A DNA stretch of 7,700 nucleotides, taken from Cesiribacter sp. GTDB taxonomy: Bacteria; Bacteroidota; Bacteroidia; Cytophagales; Cyclobacteriaceae. The notes under the pieces are model-generated. The model saw nothing but the letters and a program-made list of their open reading frames with translations. It did not search any database and was not told where the DNA came from. The DNA lies in contig JASLAE010000101.1 in the NCBI GenBank assembly GCA_030147305.1, positions 1 to 7,700 on the forward strand, given 5' to 3'. Position numbers and translations under genes: made by a program. Below are positions 1 through 6,129 of the stretch, in pieces (position 1 is the stretch's first letter; every line of letters starts with the position of its first letter).

Positions 1-24
1 GGAGCACCCGCAAGGGGAAAATAA
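1..24 (+). CDS. 3' end of an upstream gene, possibly the metal ABC transporter ATPase (partial)
   Basis: Reading from base 1 gives G-A-P-A-R-G-K and then TAA at 22-24, which shares one base with the ATG of the next gene (TAATG). Such an overlap is typical of tightly coupled ABC transporter operons, and the gene before two ABC-3 permeases is usually the ATP-binding subunit. This identity is inferred from context only, since seven residues carry no recognisable motif. A second frame beginning at base 2 is also open to a TAG at 41-43 and would give a longer overlap, so even the frame is uncertain. Confidence 0.35.
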   Translation, partial: GAPARGK

Positions 25-1304
25 TGCAAATGTTAGATTTTAGCGATCCCAATCTGCGCTATGTAATGGTCGGTAGCCTGTTACTGGCAGGCTCCTCTGC
101 GCTTATTGGCTGCTTTACTTTTTTACGCAAACAGGCGCTGGTAGGCGATGCTGTAGCCCACGCTGTATTGCCCGGAGTTTGTTTAGGATTCATGTTGAGT
201 GGCACCAAGAATCCGCTTTACCTGGTGGTTGGGGCTTTTATTACAGGCTGGTTATCAGTGGTGGCGCTGGATTATATCAGCCGCAATTCTAAAATCAAAG
301 AAGACACGGCTACGGGTATTGTCCTGTCTGTATTCTTTGGCATTGGTATTTTTCTGCTCACCATGGTGCAGAACAGTGGAAATGCAGCACAATCGGGGTT
401 AAACAATTTCCTTTTTGGCAAAGCTGCTTCCCTCCTTCCGGAAGATGTTATGGTCTTTGGGGTAATTTCAGTGGTCCTGATATTTACAGTTATAGCATTC
501 TACAAAGAGCTTAAAATCATCACATTCGATCCGGCTTTTGCCAGCGCTTCCGGTATTCCCTTAAAGCGCCTTGAGCTACTCCTTACCACCCTTACCGTAT
601 TAGCGGTAGTGGTGGGCATACAGGCAGTTGGTGTGGTGCTGATGGCAGCCATGCTGATTACGCCTGCTGCGGCAGCCCGTTTCTGGACTGCCAGACTGGA
701 GATAATGCTGCTGCTGGCTGCAACTTTTGGCATCCTGAGCGGGATCGCCGGCACCTGGATTTCCCTGCTGGCACCAGCCATGCCCACGGGCCCCTGGATG
801 GTGGTGGTGCTCAGCACCATTGCCATGATTTCTTTCTTTCTGGCTCCCGGGAAAGGTATTTTACAACGGCTGCTGCAGCAACGCCAGTTTCAGCAGAAAA
901 TCAAAGACGAAAACCTTTTGAAAAGTTTGTACCTGCTGGGCGATGGAAATGGCAGCGACATAAGGGTTTTCAAACCTGAAACACTCATTCAGAAAAGTTA
1001 TGCGCGAAAAGAATTAAACCAGCTGATCAAAAGGCTCACCCGCCAGGGGTTTCTGATCAAAAACCGGGAGGGTTATCACTTATCTACTGCAGGCTGGCGA
1101 AGGGGACAGCGGGTATTAAAATTACACCGGCTCTGGGAGGTTTATCTCACCGAGTACATGCACCTCCCCTCCGACCATGTACATGACGATGCAGAAAGCA
1201 TTGAACATATCCTTACGCCTGAACTGGAGGCCGTGCTGGAAAAGAAACTGAATTACCCCGAAACAGATCCTCATCAAAGCAAAATCCCCTACCGGAAGCT
1301 ATGA
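24..1304 (+). CDS. Metal (Mn/Zn/Fe) ABC transporter permease fused to a DtxR/MntR-like regulator domain (YtgCR-like)
   Basis: This 426-residue protein has two parts. Residues about 12-280 are an ABC-3 family (ZnuB/TroC/MntB) permease: multiple hydrophobic helices, the conserved G-D-A-V-A-H-A-V-L-P-G stretch at 41-51, F-D-P-A-F at 168-172 and the L-I-T-P-A-A-A-A-R segment at 211-219. It should form half of the inner-membrane channel for a divalent metal. Residues about 295-426 are soluble and resemble the winged-helix and dimerisation domains of DtxR/MntR repressors. H368-R-L-W-E372 matches the DtxR segment around H79/E83, and V386-H-D-D-A-E-S-I-E-H395 matches the segment around H98/C102/E105/H106, with Glu in place of Cys as in MntR. 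Typical stand-alone permeases end near residue 280-290, so the extra 130-140 residues are a true fusion with no stop or frameshift. Chlamydial YtgCR has this arrangement and is reported to be cleaved to release the repressor; whether that happens here is unknown. The start at 24 overlaps a preceding TAA and follows AAGGGGA; the Met two codons later is also possible. The 3' end overlaps the next permease by ATGA. Confidence 0.92.
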   Translation: MQMLDFSDPNLRYVMVGSLLLAGSSALIGCFTFLRKQALVGDAVAHAVLPGVCLGFMLSGTKNPLYLVVGAFITGWLSVVALDYISRNSKIKEDTATGIVLSVFFGIGIFLLTMVQNSGNAAQSGLNNFLFGKAASLLPEDVMVFGVISVVLIFTVIAFYKELKIITFDPAFASASGIPLKRLELLLTTLTVLAVVVGIQAVGVVLMAAMLITPAAAARFWTARLEIMLLLAATFGILSGIAGTWISLLAPAMPTGPWMVVVLSTIAMISFFLAPGKGILQRLLQQRQFQQKIKDENLLKSLYLLGDGNGSDIRVFKPETLIQKSYARKELNQLIKRLTRQGFLIKNREGYHLSTAGWRRGQRVLKLHRLWEVYLTEYMHLPSDHVHDDAESIEHILTPELEAVLEKKLNYPETDPHQSKIPYRKL

Positions 1305-2245
1305 ACATCACAGACTTTTATATAATCCTTACAGGCAGTCTGGTGGCGGCAAGCTGTGCCTTGTTGGGCTGCTTTTTAATCTTACGGCGCATGGCCATGG
1401 TAGGCGATGCTATCTCACATGCAGTATTGCCGGGCATTGTTATTGCTTATTTGTTTAGTGGCTCACGCGACTCACTCACACTGCTGCCAGGCGCCGTAGC
1501 CGTGGGGCTGTTCAGCACTTTCCTGATAGAATTCTTCCATACAAAAGGAAAATTGCAGAGCGATGCTTCAATTGGGGTTACCTTCACCTGGCTGTTTGCA
1601 GTAGGGGTTATTTTGCTTAGCCTTTTTGCCGGTCAAATAGATCTTGACCAGGAATGTGTGCTTTACGGTGAAATTGCCTTTGTGCCACTGGACCTTTGGA
1701 TTACGGCAGGCGGAACAAATCTGGGTCCCCGGGCTCCCTATGTTATAGCGGTAGTGCTTCTCCTGATTCTGGCTGTTATTGTTTTTGCTTACCGGCAGCT
1801 ACAGCTCACCACTTTCGACCCTGCTTTTGCCGCAGCCATTGGCCTTTCGACCCTTGGCTGGCATTACATCCTGATGAGCATGGTTTCAGTAGTAACGGTA
1901 GCCTCATTTGAGCTGGTGGGCGCTATCCTGGTGGTCGCCTTTTTGGTTGTTCCTGCCGCAACCGCTTATCTGCTTACCCATAACCTCAAACAGATGCTTT
2001 GGCTGGCTGCATTCGCCGGAATCCTGTCTGCCATTGGCGGCTATTACGTAGCCGTATGGCTGGATGGTTCCATTGCAGGTGCTATGGCTGGCGTCGCAGG
2101 TTTGCTTTTTGTTCTGGCTTTTCTGCTTTCGCCACAGGAAGGCCTGCTGGTGCGGCGCCTGCGCAACACTGTCCATCAACAGCCTGTCTTACCGTATCAG
2201 CGAACCGGGAGCCAGCGAGAAGCAGCACCACCCCAGATTCCGTAA
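1301..2245 (+). CDS. Metal (Mn/Zn/Fe) ABC transporter permease, second subunit (TroD-like)
   Basis: This 314-residue ABC-3 family permease is a paralogue of its upstream neighbour but lacks the regulator domain. Visible family features are G35-D-A-I-S-H-A-V-L-P-G45, a hydrophilic loop with D-L-D-Q-E-C-V-L-Y-G at 114-123, T-F-D-P-A-F-A-A-A-I-G at 171-181 and the V-G-A-I-L-V-V-A-F-L-V-V-P-A-A helix at 206-220. About eight or more membrane segments run to residue 276. It should pair with the upstream permease as a heterodimeric inner-membrane channel, as TroC and TroD do; the ATPase and the metal-binding lipoprotein or periplasmic protein must lie outside the window. Its ATG lies inside the ATGA overlap with the previous stop, suggesting translational coupling. 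After the core ends near S-P-Q-E-G-L-L (277-283) there is a polar tail of about 30 residues; its last 15 codons and stop overlap the convergent DUF4249 gene. The metal cannot be decided from the sequence, although the Glu-type regulator fused upstream favours manganese. Confidence 0.92.
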   Translation: MNITDFYIILTGSLVAASCALLGCFLILRRMAMVGDAISHAVLPGIVIAYLFSGSRDSLTLLPGAVAVGLFSTFLIEFFHTKGKLQSDASIGVTFTWLFAVGVILLSLFAGQIDLDQECVLYGEIAFVPLDLWITAGGTNLGPRAPYVIAVVLLLILAVIVFAYRQLQLTTFDPAFAAAIGLSTLGWHYILMSMVSVVTVASFELVGAILVVAFLVVPAATAYLLTHNLKQMLWLAAFAGILSAIGGYYVAVWLDGSIAGAMAGVAGLLFVLAFLLSPQEGLLVRRLRNTVHQQPVLPYQRTGSQREAAPPQIP

Positions 2246-3084
2246 CCGCCGGTTATGTTCATAGAGATCGGGAAGGGTTCTGCAAAAGGATTATCGCCTG
2301 CCTGAAAATTTTGGTGCAGACTCAGCAGGTAGTCGTAGTACGCTTTGCTTACCCGAGAGACAACGATATAATGTTCACCCTCAATGGTTGGGTCCCAGCT
2401 GTAGGTATTGAATTTAACGACCAGTTCTTTCTGCCCACCTTCAAAAGCCCGGTCGCTGAAGAGAACTTTACAGCCGGTGTAGTCACTACCGAATTCATCC
2501 TGGCAGGTACTGATTACATTCGTGGCATCGCTGTTTAGATGACTTAACCTGTATTCCTGTTGCTGGTTACCCTGCCCGTCATGTACGGTTTCATAGCTTA
2601 CACGATTGATTACATAATAGTCTGCTGTCTGGGCCGGATCAGTAATGCGCAGACGAACCCGCACAATGGGATCTTCCTGATTTTTTTCCACGGAAACCAG
2701 TGCAACCCCATTCATAGGGTCCGGCACTACCGTTTGAGCATTGATGGATGCCAGGCCGGGGGCACTTACCTGCAGCTCAAATAACTGGCCAGCCTCCGGG
2801 ACGATCCCCTGCGCTTCGTAAACACCATAACCAAGGTATTCCCAGTTACCCATTGCATTTCCACCCACACTTAGTTGCAAACTGGCATCTTCTACAACAG
2901 TCAAAGGTTCAATATCCAGAATAAATCTGCTCTTGCTCACCGATACCCGGAGAACAGAGTCTTCCCTGACCACACCATTTATGACTAATTTGGATTCCTC
3001 GCCCGGCACGTCCAAATCAACTTCGGTTTCACACGCCATGAAAAGGAACATACTGCCAACCAACAGGTATTGATTAATTTTCAT
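2197..3084 (-). CDS. DUF4249 family lipoprotein, partner of a TonB-dependent receptor
   Basis: This 295-residue protein begins with a lipoprotein signal peptide: a lysine, a hydrophobic stretch, then F-M-A-C with C18 as the predicted lipidated residue. The mature N-terminus is acidic (C-E-T-E-V-D-L-D), which in Bacteroidota can favour surface display. The body is beta-rich and typical of DUF4249: early L-V-I-N-G-V-V near 33-39, P-D-P-M-N near 121-125, D-Y-Y-V-I near 155-159, and a C-terminal D-N-P-F-A-E-P followed by N-I-T-G-G-Y-G-I-W-G-G near 264-286. C194 and C205 might form a disulfide. DUF4249 genes regularly sit next to TonB-dependent receptor genes in Bacteroidota; their molecular function is not established, so an accessory role in ligand capture by the receptor is inference. 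The ATG lies 3 bases after the receptor's TAA, so the two are almost certainly co-transcribed and coupled. Its last 49 bases overlap the end of the opposite-strand permease gene; the ending looks normal for the family. Confidence 0.88.
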   Translation of the reverse strand: MKINQYLLVGSMFLFMACETEVDLDVPGEESKLVINGVVREDSVLRVSVSKSRFILDIEPLTVVEDASLQLSVGGNAMGNWEYLGYGVYEAQGIVPEAGQLFELQVSAPGLASINAQTVVPDPMNGVALVSVEKNQEDPIVRVRLRITDPAQTADYYVINRVSYETVHDGQGNQQQEYRLSHLNSDATNVISTCQDEFGSDYTGCKVLFSDRAFEGGQKELVVKFNTYSWDPTIEGEHYIVVSRVSKAYYDYLLSLHQNFQAGDNPFAEPFPISMNITGGYGIWGGAASRWLPVR

Positions 3085-3087
3085 AGC

Positions 3088-5481
3088 TTAAAACTTAAAA
3101 TTATAGCTGATGGAAGGGATTAATTGAAACAGGCTGTATTGTACAAACTTTCTGTTTACCAGGGCACCTGTATTTTCGTTGTATTCCTCTTTGATATCTA
3201 TGTAGAAGGGATTCTTTCTGTTGTATAGATTATAGACGCCTAACACCCAGCTTCGCTCTCCCCAGCGCTTCTTTTTGGTGTGCCGGTAGCTAAAATCAAG
3301 CCGGTGATATGAGGGCATGCGTACTGCATTTCGGGCACTATAGATTGTTACCCGGTTGTAGCCACCCCAGTTACCACCCGATCGTGGATTTTGCAGCTGA
3401 TTATCATCTTTAGATTCAATAAATGCCACCGGAATAGTCAAGCCAACCCCCGTACCATACACCCAGGTGCCGGAGAGTTCGGCCTTTTCACTGAGGCGGT
3501 GTATTACTGCAATACTCAAATCGTGCCTTCTGTCATATTTGTAGGGAAATTCCATCCCAAAGTTTAAGGCATCGAACTGCCGGTTAGTCCAGCTAAGGGT
3601 ATAGCCGACCCAGCCACTGGTTATGCCCTTTTTCTTCTGAAGAAAGAATTCTGCTCCATAGCTGTTGCCGTCACCAGTGGTGATACGGTCTTCCCATTTT
3701 TTATCCAGCTCTTCGAAGGAAGAGCCCTGTTGATATTCCAGCAGGTTTCTCATATCCTTGTAATAGCCTTCAATACTAAATTCAAAGACACTCCTCCAAA
3801 GCTTAGAGACGCCCAGGGCATACTGCTGTGACTGTTCCGGCAGCACGCTGCTGGTAGAGGGCACCCATAAATCCGTCGGCAGCCCCAGACCCGAGTTGGT
3901 GAGCAGGTGAATGTACTGGGCCATCCTGGCATAAGAAGCTTTCAGGCTCAGGTCGTGCCGCAGCATGTAGCGCATGCTCAGCCGTGGCTGTAGTGACAGA
4001 TAAGTACGGGCTTCTGTATTGAAGCCAGAAAAATGCAGGCCTGCATTAAGCTTTAGCCGGTCATTTATTTTAACATCATCTTCTGCATAAGCAAAAAATT
4101 CAAGTGCATCCAGGGCAGCATCACCCAGGCTTACGTCCTCCTGCGTGGTACTGGAAATTTCGAGTGCCCCTGGGCTGAAACGATGCAGGATTAGATTGCC
4201 CCCAAAACGAAGATAATGATGCGGGACAGGCACAAAATCAAAATCATGTTTAAAGGCAAAATCACGGATGCCCGAGAAATAAAGCCCTTTTTCATGTTCA
4301 CTGCCACTGGTTGAACCGTCTTTCCAATCCGAATTAAATTCCTGGAGTACATTAAAGCGGTAGCGGCTATAGGTAATCGTGCTATTACTAAACAGACGTG
4401 GCGAATACACATGATTCCAGCGGAGGGCTGTGGTAATATTACCCCAGTTGATGCCGGCATTATTCTCTTCTGTACGATAAGTTGAACCATCAAAACTGGA
4501 ATAGGAATAAGTATCGCGGGCATAAAACCGGTCAGAACCCAGGTAAGCGCTCAGGTAGAGCCGGTTCTTTTGGGAGATGCGATAATTGAGCTTGGTATTT
4601 AGATCATAAAAATAATAGCCGGCAGTGGCGTTGCTTTCATTCGCGGCCTTGATAATGGGCCTGGCCAGGATATCAATATAAGTACGGCGGGCTGAAAAAA
4701 GCAGGCTTGATTTTTCCTTTTTCAGGGGTCCTTCTACAGTTAAGCGGGAAGCGATAAGCCCTATTCCCCCCTCGCCATGCCACTCCTGCTGATTGCCCTC
4801 TTTCATTTGAATATCGATTACAGAAGAAAGCCGTCCTCCATAACGGGCCGGAAATCCTCCTTTAAATAGCTCCACATGGTTGATGGCATCCGAATTGAAA
4901 ACTGAAAAGAAACCGAACAGGTGATTGGCATTGTAAACCGGTACCCCATCCAGCAGAATCAGGTTCTGATCGGGACCCCCTCCCCTGACATACAAACCAC
5001 TACCACCCTCAGTTCCACTTTGCACCCCTGGCATAAGCTGTAAAACTTTCAGCACATCTACCTCTCCCAACAAGGCAGGCATTGATTTGATCTGTGCAAT
5101 GGGCACTTCAATACGACTCATCTGCACCTCTTCTACCTGCTTATCCGTTTGGGCAGTGATTACTAATTCGTCCAGAATTTCCAGGGGTTCCAGCCTTATT
5201 TGCAGACTTGTATCAGCCGCTAAAAAGAAACGCACCCGCTGACTTTTATAGCCTACATAACTAAAAATGAGGTCTACACTATCGCGGGGCTGGCTTAAGC
5301 TATAAAAGCCAAAGGTGTTCGTTGGTGATCCCTGGGACGTTTTCTGGTTGATGATGTGGGCACCAATGAGATGTTCTCCATTTTGTGCATCCAGCAAAAA
5401 ACCACTGATGGTGTGCGTCTGGCCCCAGACAGGGCTTATGAATAGGAATGTGGTGATTAAAACAGAGAGGATGAATTTCAT
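3088..5481 (-). CDS. TonB-dependent outer-membrane receptor with carboxypeptidase-like N-terminal domain
   Basis: This 797-residue protein has a Sec signal peptide (M-K-F-I-L-S-V-L to about G20, mature start near Q21). A carboxypeptidase-regulatory-like beta-sandwich follows at about 22-100: I-S-G-F-L-L-D, then G-A-H-I near 40-43, then F-G-F-Y-S-L, then Y-V-G-Y-K-S. Next come the L-V-I-T-A-Q linker, a plug at about 125-230 (L-Y-V-R-G-G-G-P-D-Q-N-L-I-L-L-D-G-V-P-V-Y-N at 163-184, then P-A-R-Y-G-G-R-L-S-S-V) and a 22-strand-type barrel ending in S-Y-N-F-K-F with the C-terminal aromatic residue expected of outer-membrane barrels. It should import a ligand using TonB energy; the substrate cannot be read from the sequence. 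I placed the start at the ATG at 5481 because it begins a canonical signal peptide; a TTG 24 bases upstream would add eight residues that spoil it. The DUF4249 gene follows after 3 bases. The upstream region carries symmetric motifs that could be operators. Confidence 0.93.
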   Translation of the reverse strand: MKFILSVLITTFLFISPVWGQTHTISGFLLDAQNGEHLIGAHIINQKTSQGSPTNTFGFYSLSQPRDSVDLIFSYVGYKSQRVRFFLAADTSLQIRLEPLEILDELVITAQTDKQVEEVQMSRIEVPIAQIKSMPALLGEVDVLKVLQLMPGVQSGTEGGSGLYVRGGGPDQNLILLDGVPVYNANHLFGFFSVFNSDAINHVELFKGGFPARYGGRLSSVIDIQMKEGNQQEWHGEGGIGLIASRLTVEGPLKKEKSSLLFSARRTYIDILARPIIKAANESNATAGYYFYDLNTKLNYRISQKNRLYLSAYLGSDRFYARDTYSYSSFDGSTYRTEENNAGINWGNITTALRWNHVYSPRLFSNSTITYSRYRFNVLQEFNSDWKDGSTSGSEHEKGLYFSGIRDFAFKHDFDFVPVPHHYLRFGGNLILHRFSPGALEISSTTQEDVSLGDAALDALEFFAYAEDDVKINDRLKLNAGLHFSGFNTEARTYLSLQPRLSMRYMLRHDLSLKASYARMAQYIHLLTNSGLGLPTDLWVPSTSSVLPEQSQQYALGVSKLWRSVFEFSIEGYYKDMRNLLEYQQGSSFEELDKKWEDRITTGDGNSYGAEFFLQKKKGITSGWVGYTLSWTNRQFDALNFGMEFPYKYDRRHDLSIAVIHRLSEKAELSGTWVYGTGVGLTIPVAFIESKDDNQLQNPRSGGNWGGYNRVTIYSARNAVRMPSYHRLDFSYRHTKKKRWGERSWVLGVYNLYNRKNPFYIDIKEEYNENTGALVNRKFVQYSLFQLIPSISYNFKF

Positions 5482-5524
5482 GCTGTCAGGAGGATTGCAC
5501 AGCAATTTAGAAGTAAATTTGTGG

Positions 5525-5572
5525 TTTGTTGTTATTTGTTATGATTTTATCCATACAACAACTTTTTGTTGT
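5525..5572 (+). repeat. Direct repeat TTTGTTGT, two copies exactly 40 bases apart
   Basis: TTTGTTGT occurs at 5525-5532 and again at 5565-5572, a start-to-start distance of 40 bases, close to four helical turns. The second copy is also the right half of the inverted repeat at 5554-5573. The region is AT-rich, so chance is possible, but position in the divergent intergenic region, within 100 bases of the receptor start, makes a protein-binding role worth considering. Confidence 0.4.
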
Positions 5573-5573
5573 A
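5554..5573. promoter_or_regulatory. Perfect 8-4-8 inverted repeat, candidate operator between divergent genes
   Basis: The arms TACAACAA (5554-5561) and TTGTTGTA (5566-5573) are perfect reverse complements separated by CTTT. The element sits 73 bases upstream of the TonB-dependent receptor start and 72 bases upstream of the thioredoxin-like gene start, almost exactly midway, so a dimeric regulator bound here could affect either gene. It is too AT-rich and lacks an adjoining T-run suited to a terminator. The symmetry is directly visible; the regulatory role is inference and no regulator is identified. Confidence 0.45.
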
Positions 5574-5617
5574 ATAAATAGGCCCATTTTTTGCGTTAAT
5601 CAAGCCCAGAGCTTTGG

Positions 5618-5625
5618 TATATTTG
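5618..5625 (+). promoter_or_regulatory. Candidate Bacteroidota -7 promoter element (TATATTTG) for the thioredoxin-like gene
   Basis: TATATTTG fits the Bacteroidota TAnnTTTG -7 consensus exactly and lies 19 bases before the ATG at 5645, implying a very short leader. An upstream TTTG at 5590-5593 is a possible -33 element, but the 24-base gap is longer than the roughly 19-21 usually seen, so the assignment is tentative. It would drive the thioredoxin-like gene and mnmE together. Confidence 0.45.
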
Positions 5626-5644
5626 TTAAAATTTCAGTATTGAC

Positions 5645-6124
5645 ATGATAAAACGTCACATCAATTCATTCCTTTTCCTTTGCTTAGCCTTTGCAACTGC
5701 TGCTTTTACTATGGTAGAACCAGGGTTGAACAACAATGCAGAAATTAAATGGCTGAGTATGGAAGAAGCTTTTGCACTGAACCAGAAGGAACCCCGGAAA
5801 ATTTTTGTAGATGTTTATACCGATTGGTGTGGCTGGTGTAAACGCATGGATAAAGACACTTTTAGCAATGCGGAGGTAGCCGAATATGTGAGTAAAAATT
5901 ACTATGCCGTTAAGCTCAACGCCGAAAGTGACCGTGCCTTTAAATTAGGTGAGGCCGCCATGACGGAGCGTCAGGTTGCCCGTCAGCTAGGAGTTTCCGG
6001 TTACCCCACCGTTGTTTTTATACATGAAGATTTCAGAACAATAGAACCAGTATCCGGCTATCAGCAACCAGCACAATTTATGAAGATGCTGCAGGCTTTT
6101 GCTGCAAAATCAGTTAAAAATTAA
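5645..6124 (+). CDS. Exported thioredoxin-like protein with W-C-G-W-C-K active site
   Basis: This 159-residue protein has an N-terminal signal peptide (M-I-K-R-H then a hydrophobic stretch at about 8-22), so it is expected in the periplasm or anchored to the inner membrane. The single thioredoxin-like domain (about 34-155) has F-V-D-V-Y-T-D-W-C-G-W-C-K-R-M with active-site cysteines C62 and C65, the following D-T-F-S-N-A-E-V segment and the cis-proline loop G-Y-P-T-V-V at 119-124. This pattern is that of the thioredoxin_7/DUF255-like subgroup rather than TlpA/ResA. A disulfide reductase or exchange role is known for the fold; the target is unknown. C13 lies inside the signal peptide but is not in a lipobox. 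The stop is 5 bases before mnmE, so the two are probably one transcript. The ATG start is supported by the signal peptide and a promoter-like element just upstream. Confidence 0.88.
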   Translation: MIKRHINSFLFLCLAFATAAFTMVEPGLNNNAEIKWLSMEEAFALNQKEPRKIFVDVYTDWCGWCKRMDKDTFSNAEVAEYVSKNYYAVKLNAESDRAFKLGEAAMTERQVARQLGVSGYPTVVFIHEDFRTIEPVSGYQQPAQFMKMLQAFAAKSVKN

Positions 6125-6129
6125 ATACA

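Noticed and set aside
2243..2255. Short hairpin TAACC-GCC-GGTTA at the stop of the second permease gene
   Set aside because: A five-base-pair stem with no T-run on either strand is too weak to call a terminator.
1999..2538. A 179-codon plus-strand open frame crossing the end of the second permease gene and antisense to the DUF4249 gene
   Set aside because: It overlaps two well-supported family genes in other frames, and its Arg/Cys/Ala-rich composition shows no domain; it is an out-of-frame shadow.
4191..4523. 110-codon minus-strand open frame inside the receptor gene, and similar frames antisense to mnmE and the first permease
   Set aside because: They lie wholly within strongly supported genes, show no family features and have biased composition expected of shadow frames.
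5488..5493. AGGAGG, a perfect Shine-Dalgarno-like hexamer on the plus strand
   Set aside because: No plus-strand start codon lies at a suitable distance, and on the minus strand it reads CCTCCT, so it is not a ribosome binding site for the receptor.
5482..5505. TTG-initiated eight-residue N-terminal extension of the TonB-dependent receptor
   Set aside because: It adds L-C-N-P-P-D-S ahead of a complete signal peptide; the ATG at 5481 gives a canonical Sec signal.
5645..5710. Lipoprotein signal in the thioredoxin-like protein because of Cys13
   Set aside because: The residues before C13 (L-F-L) do not fit a lipobox, and the cysteine is in the middle of the hydrophobic core.
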